A stretch of DNA of 64,000 nucleotides from JAJDXW01 sp965214795. Lineage in GTDB: Bacteria; Pseudomonadota; Gammaproteobacteria; HK1. This document shows, in pieces, positions 45,108 to 53,900 of the stretch (the stretch's first letter is position 1; the number at the start of each line of letters is the position of its first letter). The notes below the pieces were generated by a model that saw nothing but the letters and a program-made list of their open reading frames with translations, was not told the DNA's origin and searched no databases. A program made the translations under genes and the position numbers. The DNA lies in assembly GCA_965214795.1 (NCBI GenBank), contig OZ243976.1, forward strand, positions 620,001 to 684,000, given 5' to 3'.

Positions 45108-45523
45108 GATTCATCCTCCAATTTCACTGCCCGGACCCCACCGCGGGCCGGGGAGCCGTCCATCATCGCGGGGACGAGATGGCGGATCATGTGGTCAGCG
45201 CTCTGGTATCCGCCGGCACGAATGAGGCGAATGTCGAGGGGGCGGCCGAGGTGTTCCTCGAAGATTGGAGAAGTGCGGGCAACTGCCTTGGAATCGATCG
45301 TGGGCATGGAGTCCCACAGTTCCGAGTCGGTATCGTCGGGGACTGCCCCGGGGCGACTGCGCTCGACCTGTGCGTCCCAGTCCGCGCTCTCTCGGCTACA
45401 CCACCCGCGAAGCGCGCTGCTCAGCCGCTCGTAGATCTCCCCGCGCTGCCGCCTACTAACAGGGACGGTGGGTGACCGGGAGATGCTTGGGACTGAGGCA
45501 GGCACAGGATGCGAGACCTTCAT
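45104..45523 (-). CDS. Unknown protein, first gene of the modification-like operon
   Basis: 139 residues with no family that I recognise. The first 25 residues are Pro/Ser-rich. Later parts contain RRQRGEIYERLSSALRGWCS and LWDSMPTIDSKAVARTSPIF, then EEHLGRPLDIRLIRAGGYQS. The Asp/Glu-rich and His/Arg segments give no clear motif. The start ATG lies only about 14 bases after the predicted -10 box, so the mRNA has almost no leader and no ribosome binding site. The stop overlaps the XRE start (ATGA). By position it could be a sensor or an adaptor for XRE. Confidence 0.65.
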   Translation of the reverse strand: MKVSHPVPASVPSISRSPTVPVSRRQRGEIYERLSSALRGWCSRESADWDAQVERSRPGAVPDDTDSELWDSMPTIDSKAVARTSPIFEEHLGRPLDIRLIRAGGYQSADHMIRHLVPAMMDGSPARGGVRAVKLEDES

Positions 45524-45537
45524 GTTCGATTCGAGAA

Positions 45538-45566
45538 CATATATCAGTATTTCGTTCGAAAGTCAA
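45538..45566 (-). promoter_or_regulatory. Sigma-70-type promoter of the six-gene operon
   Basis: On the minus strand TTGACT (45566-45561), 17 bases, then TATATG (45543-45538). The -35 box overlaps the stop codon of the phosphopantetheinyl transferase gene. Two CGAA-rich half-sites (TTTCGAACGAAA in the spacer, TTCTCGAATCGAAC after the -10 box) may be the XRE operator. Transcription would start within about 10 bases of the first ATG. Confidence 0.6.
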
Positions 45567-46240
45567 ACATCCAATCTAACACATGGTTGGTGGCGCAGCC
45601 TGGGTGACACCAGGGCTACCGACGCCACCCAAGGTGAAATGGCAGTGGAGCAACGAATGTCGAGAGCGACGTCACGGTAGCGGCCAGTACCGCTCATGCC
45701 GGAGGGGCGGACATCCATCCACAACACTGTTACGTCCTCGAAGCCGAGCCGGCGGCCGAGGATGGGGTACAGAGCCTTGAAGATCGCCTCCTTGACCGAA
45801 AAGTTGATCGTCGGCCCCACGACGTCGGAGGCTGGCAGCATTGCATCTGCCGTCGTCAGTCCGCTGATCCCCGAGAGGTCTTCTGCACCGTCCTGGGTCT
45901 CGATGTCGATACCGAGAGATCCAACGACGCCGGCTGGGGCGAGTGCGGCGGCGACCTTTGCGCCCTTGTGGCTCACGCTGCCGACGTAGCCGGCCGGCCA
46001 GTCTCGTTCGCCGGACGCCAGCCGCCCGGGTTCGAGGGTAGGCAATCCGGCGCTTTCGAGGAGATCCGTCAGACATCTTCCAGTCGCGTTCCGTCTGGTC
46101 CGTTCCAAGAGTTCTACGCGTCTGCCCGGCGAGACTTCCGCGGGAGGCGGTAGCCAATGCGCGAAGGATCCGCCGCCAACGCTAATCTCGGGCGCCAGGC
46201 GTCGGAGTTCGTCAACAAGTGGATCGGGCTTGAGGTGCAT
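45563..46240 (-). CDS. 4'-phosphopantetheinyl transferase (Sfp/EntD type)
   Basis: 225 residues from the ATG at 46240 (MHLKPDPLVDELRRLAPEIS). Family motifs are YVGSVSHKGAKVAAAL, the Mg-binding VGSLGIDIETQDGAEDLSG, and INFSVKEAIFKALYPILGRR with the catalytic Glu and Lys. It transfers phosphopantetheine from CoA to carrier proteins. No carrier protein or synthetase is present in the window, so its role in a defence island is unclear. The frame is open up to 46369, and that extension reads PLIVVSSAALSALVLRG, which recalls a PIN N-terminus; it overlaps the end of the upstream XRE-ImmA gene. Confidence 0.85.
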   Translation of the reverse strand: MHLKPDPLVDELRRLAPEISVGGGSFAHWLPPPAEVSPGRRVELLERTRRNATGRCLTDLLESAGLPTLEPGRLASGERDWPAGYVGSVSHKGAKVAAALAPAGVVGSLGIDIETQDGAEDLSGISGLTTADAMLPASDVVGPTINFSVKEAIFKALYPILGRRLGFEDVTVLWMDVRPSGMSGTGRYRDVALDIRCSTAISPWVASVALVSPRLRHQPCVRLDV

Positions 46241-46331
46241 GGCGTGTTCCTTGCCGCGAAGCACCAGCGCGCTCAATGCTGCGCTGGAGACGACGATGAG
46301 CGGGCGGTGTCTTGATCCGAACCATAGCGGC

Positions 46332-47438
46332 TCATAGGTCGACCGGCCGCTCGACGCCGTGCGCCGCAAACAGGTCCCCGAGCTCCTCGACGGTCAGATC
46401 GAGCAGAGCGGCGATGCGCCGTACCGAGACGTGGCCCCCGTCGATGGCAAGCCCGATCACCTCTACGAAAGGTCTTGAGAACAAGATAGGCGGATCCCTC
46501 TCTCCTTCATCGCGTCCGTTGTTGCGCAACAACGCATCCGGCAACGCGCGAGCGGCGGCCTGTTTCAACGCACCGAGCGCGACCAGCCGCCATTTCAGCG
46601 CCGATGCGGTCACGTGCAGCTCGTCCGCCGTCGCGTTCAGCCTCGAAATCAGCGCCTCCTCGCCCAGGCTCGACCAATTGCCGGATCGCTCCAGGGCGCG
46701 GGCCGGCATGAGCACCGCCGACGCGAAGTTGTTGGCGAGTTGCTCCACGCGATTGCCTCCGGTCTCCCTCGCCTCCTCGAAATACTCGGGCGGCATCGCC
46801 TCCCAGGTGAGGAGGTGAAACAACTCGTGGGCGAGATCGAAATGGCGCCGCCCGGGGACCTCATGGCGCGCGATCAGCACCGTGTCCAGCTCGGGCAAGC
46901 GGCAGGCCGCGCCCGAGATACCCCGCTCGGAATCGACCATGAGAACCAGGATGCCAAGCTCCTGCTCCATGACATGAGCCAAGCGGGTTGCCGGCGTATC
47001 GCCCAGATCGAACGCCTCGACGAACCGCTCGCCGGCCCGCATGGCATCCTCGAAGCTGGAACGGCGGCTGAGACCGAGCGCGCGGCGCATCAACGGGGCC
47101 TCGCGGTCGACCTGCGGCGCCAAGTACCGGAACGCGGCGACCCAGCGACCGGCATTGTGTTCGTACTCTTTCAGTCGCTCTACACCGACCCCGGTCTGAC
47201 GCCAGGAAAAACGGCCTTCGCCAGCGAGCAGGAACGGATCGGTGAAGTAGTCCAACGGCGCGCCCAGCTTCTCGACCGCGGCCAGAAGCTCCTCTGCCGA
47301 CACCCGCCTTGCGCCGGTCTCGATGGCCGAAACGGTCTGCCGATCCTTGAAGCCGAAAACCTCCGCTACATCATCTTGGGAGAGGTTCCGCGCTTCGCGT
47401 AACGCCCTGATTCGTCTGCCGATAAGCGATGCCGCCAT
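46332..47438 (-). CDS. XRE regulator fused to ImmA/IrrE peptidase
   Basis: 368 residues; ATG at 47438 after GGAGG. Residues 1-65 form a helix-turn-helix (RRIRALREARNLSQDDVAEV, QTVSAIETGARRVSAEEL). The rest is an ImmA/IrrE domain with the zinc motif in FDLAHELFHLLTWE and the later NRVEQLANNFASAVLMPA. The end HVSVRRIAALLDLTVEELGD, then LFAAHGVERPVDL, is typical of antitoxin-like members that stand just before a PIN or other toxin gene. Here the next gene is a phosphopantetheinyl transferase. It is divergent from the Phd-like antitoxin gene at 47587. Confidence 0.9.
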   Translation of the reverse strand: MAASLIGRRIRALREARNLSQDDVAEVFGFKDRQTVSAIETGARRVSAEELLAAVEKLGAPLDYFTDPFLLAGEGRFSWRQTGVGVERLKEYEHNAGRWVAAFRYLAPQVDREAPLMRRALGLSRRSSFEDAMRAGERFVEAFDLGDTPATRLAHVMEQELGILVLMVDSERGISGAACRLPELDTVLIARHEVPGRRHFDLAHELFHLLTWEAMPPEYFEEARETGGNRVEQLANNFASAVLMPARALERSGNWSSLGEEALISRLNATADELHVTASALKWRLVALGALKQAAARALPDALLRNNGRDEGERDPPILFSRPFVEVIGLAIDGGHVSVRRIAALLDLTVEELGDLFAAHGVERPVDL

Positions 47439-47586
47439 TCGAACCTCCACATGTGTCCAGGGAAGATGCATTTCTCTGATTGCAAGATATTCTAGCAAAA
47501 CTTCGTCTGATGAGCCACGCGGATTCTCCGACAAACCGAGTCTCGAACGTTGACGTGGGCTGTGCATGTTGGGCATGTTCCATGAC

Positions 47587-47832
47587 ATGAAGTCGTTCAA
47601 CGTCCGTGACATCCAGCGCCATCTCGCCGCCGTGCTCGCCGACGTGGAGAGAGGGGAGGTGATCGAGGTACGTCGGCGGGGGTGGCCCGTTGCGCGGATC
47701 GTTCCGCTGTCGTCCGTCCCGCCGCGGTCCGATTGGAGCCGCGCAGAGAGACGCTTGCAGTCGGTCTACCCAACCCCCAGCGACGGGACCACCGCAGCCC
47801 AAACTATCGCGGACGGCCGCGGCGAACGGTGA
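47587..47832 (+). CDS. Phd/YefM-type antitoxin
   Basis: 81 residues from the ATG at 47587 (MKSFNVRDIQRHLAAVLADV), seven codons after another ATG. The N-terminal Phd fold continues RGEVIEVRRRGWPVARIVPL. The C-terminal tail would bind the toxin. The stop overlaps a GTG start for a PIN gene (GTGA), but that gene is broken, so the antitoxin is now an orphan. Confidence 0.82.
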   Translation: MKSFNVRDIQRHLAAVLADVERGEVIEVRRRGWPVARIVPLSSVPPRSDWSRAERRLQSVYPTPSDGTTAAQTIADGRGER

Positions 47833-48165
47833 GTCTCTACTACGACTCAGGCGTGTGGTGAAGCTCTACGTGTGCGAAAAATCCTGTGGCGCGTCGCGCC
47901 CGATTCCTCGCCAAGCGGGGCGGTCATTGTGAACCCTGCACGAGCTCGAAATCCGAAACGCGCTGCGTTTGAAGCGGTTCGCGGCGAAATCGACGATGGG
48001 CAACCAGCCGCGTTGATGGCCATGCTTGCGAGCGACTTGGCGGCCGGCCGGCTGATCCGGGGCGGGCTCGACTGGGGGTCGGTCTGTGCGGAAACGGAGC
48101 GCCTGTCGGCGGCCACGACCGCCGGCATCGGGGTTCGCACCATCGATCTGCTCCACGGACTCCGG
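47829..48165 (+). pseudogene. VapC-like PIN toxin remnant with several frameshifts
   Basis: Pieces of one PIN protein occur in different frames: SLYYDSGV (47832), VVKLYVCEKS (47869), LHELEIRNALRLKRF (about 47935) and EIDDGQPAALMAMLASDLAA through GVRTIDLLHG (to about 48155). The first frame stops after 11 codons. The expected C-terminal region after TIDLLH is missing, where the next, opposite-strand gene ends at 48187. It cannot make an active nuclease. Confidence 0.8.
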
Positions 48166-48578
48166 GCCTTCCCACGCCGGCGCCGGTCATCCTGACGTCC
48201 GCCTTCGCAGGCGGCCGGCCGCCTCGCGTGCGGTGACGATCGGGATGCCTTCGATATGCCCGAGGGCCAGCATGTCATTCTTGTCGCCGGAAACGATCAG
48301 CTCCGCTTCGCCTCCGACCGCCGTCGCCAGTATCGGATTGTCCTTGGGGTCGGGCGACAGGTTCACGTCCGGCAGCTCGCTAACCGCCATGCCGACCGCT
48401 TCGAGGTGGTAGAGCAGGTCGTCGGCCTCCTCGGGCCGGATGTATGGCTTCAGACGTTCGCGGGCCAGAACCTCCCGCAACTCCTCGATCTGAAACGCGG
48501 ATGTGACCAACGTGATGCCTTCGCGCTTGACCGTGGCCAGCACTTGGCCCGGGTATCCCTCCCCGGAGATCAGTGCGC

Positions 48579-48585
48579 TTACGAG
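48579..48585. repeat. 7-bp target-site duplication, left
   Basis: TTACGAG directly left of the IS. The same heptamer is at 50259-50265. Confidence 0.85.
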
Positions 48586-50258
48586 CTCACCTTTCGGGGT
48601 TCGTTTTGGGCGGAAAATTTCAGATAACTTGTTGAATATCTGGATAAAAAGGGCCTCACACGTGGTAGAATGTCAGGTATTCCGACTGGACATTCAACTC
48701 AATCACGGGAGGCCCTGTCATGGATCATGGCACAAGCCGGCGCACGCTGCCATCGTTGGTCGAAGGGGTGTTGGACCACGATACCCCGTACCTGGACAAC
48801 CTGTTTGCGCAGGCGTGGAAGGATCTCAAGCTGGCCCGTGCGATGAAGCGCGCGGGTTTTCGTAAACGAAGTGGAATTGAAGTCAGCGAGACGGTGTTCG
48901 TATTATTGTTGTGGAAATGGTTGCACGTCTCTTCCATTGCGATGTTCTGTCGCAAAGCCTTGGAGTGGTTCAGTCGCGCCAAGAAAGACGTGCTGTATGA
49001 TTTTCTGAAACGAGAAGACCTTGCCTGGCGGGAATGGAATCTGCGCGTCGCCGGGGAGTTGTATCGCACTCATTCGTGGGGGGGCGGTGGGGTTCGGGCG
49101 TATGTGCTGGACGATTCGATTCGAGTGCGGCGCGGGAAGAAGATGGAGGGCGTGTCCAGCCATTTTGACCATGTGAGCAATCGCCACGTGATGGGCCATC
49201 AAGTCGTGACGTTGGGTTTGGCCACTGAGGAAGCGTTTGTCCCGTTGGATTCGCAGATCTACGTGAGCAGGACGAAGGCGGTGGCGCTGCGGCGGCCGCA
49301 CCGGGACGCTCGCAGTATTGCCGCGAGACGGTATCGAGAAGGCACGACCCGGAGCAAACCCCAGATCAGCACGGACATGCTGAAACGCGCGATGCGCAAG
49401 GGGGTGATGGCGGACTACTTGGTGGCCGATGCGTGGTACGGGACCAAGACGATGGTGCGCGCGGCGGTCGAGGTGGGCGTGGATGCGGTGTTGCGGATGA
49501 AGAAGGGGACGATGAAGTACCGTGTCGGGCGTGAAGGGGGTGAAGTGAAGATGTTGGATGCCAAGGAGTTGTATGGGCAATGCATCAAGGGGCGCTGGCG
49601 CAAGGTGCGGGGGTTGCCTTGGAAGGCGGCGTCGTTGGAGGTGGAATTGGACTTGTCTTCGGAGCCGAAGCAACGCTCCCAATGGTGCCGGGTGCAGTTG
49701 TTGTTTGTGCGTGGCTTGGGAGAATCGGACCGCGCCCAACCGGGGAAGAAGGATTGGGCGTTGTTTTTGTGCACCGACCCGCAGTTGGGGGTGAGCAAAG
49801 TATTGCAGGTGTATGCTCTGCGATGGGGAATCGAGGTCTATTTCAAGGAGGTCAAACAGCACTTGGGGTTTCTATCGGAGCAGACCTCGACGTTTGCATC
49901 ATATACGGCTTCCATTCATTTGTGCGCCATTCGATATCTGATGTTGGTCCATGCCAAGCTGGCGGGCGAGGGCGCTCGCGTGGGCGAGGTTCGCGACCGC
50001 CTGCAAGACCAAATGAACACCTTGAGCTTTGCAGGCCGATTATGGCAGATATTCCGTGCGATTATTTCCGGAACGCTACGTGACGTTGAGAAGAAGCTGG
50101 GCTGTTCGGCAGAGGACCTGATGCAGATCATTGAGCAGCGAATCCACGATTTCCTTGTACGAAGTCTTCAACTGGATGTGTTGACCATGCGATTGGAACA
50201 CCATGGATAGACCTACAAGACCTTGATGGACCGTCCATTTTGAACCCCGAAACTTGAG
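48586..50258 (+). mobile_element. IS4-family insertion sequence, complete
   Basis: 1673 bp bounded by imperfect inverted repeats: left CTCACCTTTCGGGGTTCG, right (reversed) CTCAAGTTTCGGGGTTCA, and flanked by the 7-bp duplication TTACGAG. It carries one transposase gene, intact from start to stop, so it could still be active. G+C is lower than in the surrounding chromosome. It disrupts a PIN toxin gene. Confidence 0.92.
48720..50210 (+). CDS. IS4-family transposase
   Basis: 496 residues; ATG at 48720 after GGGAGGCCCTGTC. DDE residues are in VLDDSIRVRRGKK, VADAWYGTKTMV and the YREK signature YALRWGIEVYFKEVK (Y-x2-R-x3-E-x6-K), which defines the IS4 family. The interior SHFDHVSNRHVMGHQVVTLG is typical of the ISH8/ISPepr1-like groups. 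The gene fills most of the element and has no frameshift. Confidence 0.92.
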   Translation: MDHGTSRRTLPSLVEGVLDHDTPYLDNLFAQAWKDLKLARAMKRAGFRKRSGIEVSETVFVLLLWKWLHVSSIAMFCRKALEWFSRAKKDVLYDFLKREDLAWREWNLRVAGELYRTHSWGGGGVRAYVLDDSIRVRRGKKMEGVSSHFDHVSNRHVMGHQVVTLGLATEEAFVPLDSQIYVSRTKAVALRRPHRDARSIAARRYREGTTRSKPQISTDMLKRAMRKGVMADYLVADAWYGTKTMVRAAVEVGVDAVLRMKKGTMKYRVGREGGEVKMLDAKELYGQCIKGRWRKVRGLPWKAASLEVELDLSSEPKQRSQWCRVQLLFVRGLGESDRAQPGKKDWALFLCTDPQLGVSKVLQVYALRWGIEVYFKEVKQHLGFLSEQTSTFASYTASIHLCAIRYLMLVHAKLAGEGARVGEVRDRLQDQMNTLSFAGRLWQIFRAIISGTLRDVEKKLGCSAEDLMQIIEQRIHDFLVRSLQLDVLTMRLEHHG

Positions 50259-50265
50259 TTACGAG
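50259..50265. repeat. 7-bp target-site duplication, right
   Basis: TTACGAG directly right of the IS, matching 48579-48585. Confidence 0.85.
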
Positions 50266-50275
50266 GATATTGGTG

Positions 50276-50512
50276 TCAAGAACGAGCCGCACGGGCTTGG
50301 GCTACTGCTTCGTCGGCCAGGAGCTGGGCGTCTTCGCCCGACAGGTGCCGGTTGCGTTCCCAGATCGATTCGACGGTCTCCCAGAAGATCGCTTGACGAA
50401 CTGCGCGATCGACGAAGCGCGACAGGTCGCCCTTTTTCCCGCCGGTCCGCGCCAGATAGCTTCGGACGTGACGGTCCGTGTCATCCGCAATGACGAGATT
50501 CCATCGGGTCAT
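50276..50512 (-). CDS. Ribbon-helix-helix antitoxin
   Basis: 78 residues starting MTRWNLVIADDTDRHVRSYL, with GGKKGDLSRFVDRAVRQAIF as the ribbon-helix-helix core and a C-terminal helix SGEDAQLLADEAVAQARA. RHH antitoxins of this type precede PIN toxins. It has an AGGAG site six bases before the ATG. Its toxin partner is the split PIN gene, so the antitoxin outlived its toxin. Confidence 0.85.
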   Translation of the reverse strand: MTRWNLVIADDTDRHVRSYLARTGGKKGDLSRFVDRAVRQAIFWETVESIWERNRHLSGEDAQLLADEAVAQARAARS

Positions 50513-50822
50513 GGAACACTCCTTCTGTGTATATGCGCTTATGCATTATTGACCGGAGCGGACCGGCGGGACAAGGACCCGTTTCGGGAGCGTCACGCAC
50601 GCGGCCGGCAGGACTCCTCCCGGATGGCAGCCAACGTGCGGAAGACCTGTTGGTCCGGACCTTGGGGGCCGAGCACCGGGGCTCGATCTCGTCCCCCGCC
50701 CCCGACGCCGAGCACACCACCAAGGTCGTAGGCCCGCTCGCGCGCGGTCTTCGGTGCCGCGACGAAAGCCGGTGGCGGGCGTCGTCCCGCCAATCGCTCG
50801 GATATGTTCTCATTGGCGAATG

Positions 50823-50900
50823 ATGAAGCCATCCATGACGGCTGAGGCTGATTCGGGAGCGATTACGCGGGTCGCCCAACTCACTCGATGGATCGAAGGC
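50823..50900 (+). pseudogene. Remnant of an AAA ATPase 5' end (paralogue of 55788)
   Basis: GGATATGTTCTCATTGGCGA, then ATGATGAAGCC, parallels GGATGTGTTCTCATTGCAAG, then ATGCTGAAGCC, before the ATPase at 55788. The encoded MKPSMTAEADSGAITRVAQL lines up with MLKPPTTAALEPRTIARVAL. Similarity ends after about 25 codons, and drmA begins 80 bp later. Confidence 0.6.
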
Positions 50901-50982
50901 AGCTTCGATCCGGCGCCTGGGCTCGTTGTCGTTCCATGCGATGCGGTACCGTCGCAGTGAATCAACGCCGGCCGGAGGTGGC

Positions 50983-53900
50983 GTGGCTCGTCTGACGGAA
51001 TCCGCCGAGGTCCGCGGCGAGATCGTTCGGGCGCTCCGGCTCGATCTGGTCGGCCCGTGGGCCGGGCATCCGCTGGCGGATGAGCGTCTGCCGGGCTGGG
51101 TGCGGCCATCCAATTGGTACCTCTCACCGGGTTTCTGGTTCCTCGCGGGGCGCCGGCCGAGCAGCGCGGCGATGCGGACGTGGACGAAGAGCCCGAGGTC
51201 GCGGAGACGGCAGGGCTCGGCGACGATTCGGCGGAAGACCGAAGGGCGGCCAAGAAAGGATTCTTCCCCTCGTCCATGGGGCTGAGCTTCCTGGTAGGTG
51301 CAGATGTCGGTTCGCTGGAGGTCATCGTCCGCTGGGGCGACTACCGCCGGATCGAGGCGGGGAGCGACGGCTCGGGCGGAGACGACGGCTCGGACGCCGC
51401 AGAAGCCGGGGCGGGGGAGGCGGGGCAGGGGGACGACGGACCGGGCGGGAACGCGGGTCGGGACAGCGAGGGGGGCGGCGGAGAGGAGAATCGCGGGGTG
51501 GGCCGGGAGGCCGCCGGCACGACCGAATCCGACCAGGGCAGCGCACGGACCTGGTGGCAACGGACTCCGCACGAGGAACCGGTCCGCGTCACCTTGCCCA
51601 CCGCGGCGGGAAACTCGCGCTCCAACCCCGTACCGGACTCGGGCGGCCTCACGCTCCACGCGGTCGCGCGCCCGGTGGATGCCGCGCAGTTCGTGGGACG
51701 GATTCCGCCCGGAACCCGCTCGGTATCCCTGTTCCTGGTGAACGGCCGCAGGGCGTCCTCCGACCAGGAGCGGGACGAGGCGTTTGCATTCCAGGCCGAG
51801 ATCGAGGTGCGGTGCCCGATCCCGTTCGTCCCCCGCCCCGACCCCCGCGAGGCCGCAGACGGCGACCGGGACGAGCGCGTCGCGGACCTGCACTACGCCT
51901 GCACCCCCGAGTACGCGGCCGGCCATGGGGTTTCCGCGGATTGGGAGCTGATGGACGGCGCCTGCCGGATGCTCCGCACCACCTGGACCCCGGCCGCCGA
52001 GGTGGAGAAGACGGAGACCTTCGATGCACCCGGGGCGGAGCTCGACATGGGGGCGCTCGGCGCTCTTGCCGGCGGGTCCGCGGTCGAGGCGGCGCTGATC
52101 CCGCTCGTGACGGGCTATCGGTCCTGGATCGAAGATCGGTGCGCCGGTCTCGGCGGTCTGGCGGGCGAGCGCCGGGACGTGGCCGAAGAGCTCCTGCGCC
52201 TCGCTGGCGTCGCCGCGGATCGAATCGAACGCGGCATCCGCATCCTCGCGGACGATGCGGACGCGCTCGACGCCTTCCGCACCGCGAACCGGGCCGTGGC
52301 CGCGGCTCTCGCGCGCCGTCTCGCCCGCGAAGACGCCACGGGGACACCACCCCCAGCTCGCTGGCGCACGTTTCAGCTCGCGTTTCTTCTGCTGAACCTC
52401 CCCGGCATCGCGGACCCTGCCGATCCCGAGCGCGAGGTCGTGGACCTGCTCTTCTTCCCCACCGGTGGCGGCAAGACGGAGGCGTACCTCGGTCTCGCCG
52501 CGTTCACCATGGTCTTTCGGCGGCTCCGCAACCAGGGCGGCCGGGATCGAGCGGGGGGCCTCGCGGGGGCCGGGGTCAGCGTCATCATGCGCTACACCCT
52601 GCGATTGCTGACCCTCGATCAGCTCGGCCGCGCAGCCGGGTTGATCTGCGCCCTTGAGCTGGAGCGCCGCGGGGACACCTCCGGCCGTCTCGGTGGCTGG
52701 CCGTTCGAGATCGGCCTTTGGGTGGGCAAGGCCGGCACACCCAACCACTTGGGCGCGAAGGGGGACGGGCGTTCGGACTCCGCCCGCGGCAAGGTCAGCC
52801 AGTACAAGTCCAATCCGCGCGGACGGCCGCCTCCCATTCCGCTCGAAAGCTGTCCGTGGTGCGGCGAGGATTTCACCCCGGACTCCTTCACGCTGCTGCC
52901 CAACTCGGAGCGGCCGACCGATCTGCGCATCGCGTGCGCAAGCTGGCAGTGCGAGTTCTCCGGCGACGATCCCCTCCCCATCGTCGCCGTGGACGAGCCG
53001 CTCTACCGGCGTTTGCCCGCGTTTCTCATCGCCACCGTGGACAAGTTCGCTTCCCTGCCGTGGACCGGGGAGTCCGGCGCACTCCTCGGCGGGGCGGACC
53101 GGTATGACGCCCACGGGTTCTACGGAGCCGCGGAGCCCCGCCGGGGCAACCGCCTCCCCCACCCGATTCTGCCGCCCGATCTCGTGATCCAGGACGAGCT
53201 GCACCTCATCTCCGGCCCTCTCGGCACCATGGCCGGCCTCTACGAGACGGTGATCGAGGCGCTTTGCACGCGGAAGATCGACGGGCAGCGCGTGAAGCCG
53301 AAGATCGTCGCCTCCACCGCTACCGTCCGCCACGCCCGCGAACAGGTGCAGGCGCTCTTCGCGCGGCCCGTCACCCAGGTCTTCCCGCCGCCCGGGCCGG
53401 ATCGGCGCGACTCCTTTTTCGCGCGCACGGTGCCCGCTCTCGAGAAACATGCGCGGACGTACTTCGGGGTCGCGGCCCAGGGCCGCAACCCGAAGGAGGT
53501 CATGCGCCGGGTGGTGCTCGCCCTCATGGGCGCCGCCGAGCGGGCCTGGCGGGAGGGCGGCGGACCCCGCAACCGCGCGAATCCGGCGGATCCCTACATG
53601 ACCGTGCTTGGCTACTTCAACAGCCTGCGCGAGCTCGGCGGCGCCCGGCGGATCCTCGAAGAGGAGGTGCAGAACACGCTCAAGCGGTACGGAGACCGCC
53701 GGCGCCTCGGCGAAGCGGAGGGCCTGTTTCGAGACCGCTCCAGCTTCTCCGACGTGGTCGAGCTCACCTCGCGGGTGAGCACCGGCCGGGTGGCCGAGGC
53801 GCGAAGGCGTCTCGGATGCACCTTCCAGGACCGGAAGCAGCGGGTGGATTGCGCGATCGCGACCAACATGATCTCGGTCGGCCTCGACATCCAGCGGCTC

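Larger units (their letters stand above)
48187..50292 (-). pseudogene. PIN toxin gene split by an IS4-family element
   Basis: The 5' end is at 50292 (GTG CGG CTC..., VRLVLDTNILV) and overlaps the RHH antitoxin stop by 17 bases. The remainder is at 48578-48187 (SALISGEGYPGQVLATVKRE, EELREVLARERLKPYIRP, DVNLSPDPKDNPILATA, AELIVSGDKNDML). Removing the element at 48586-50258 and one copy of the 7-bp duplication joins the parts in frame. The result is a 141-residue PIN toxin with acidic residues in LDTN, EEL, DPKDN and SGDKND. The interruption falls right after the first catalytic Asp, so the toxin is dead. Confidence 0.9.

Noticed and set aside
51115..51130. Programmed ribosomal frameshifting in drmA
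   Set aside because: No slippery heptamer or downstream structure was evident, and a simple TC duplication explains the shift; other DISARM genes are also damaged.
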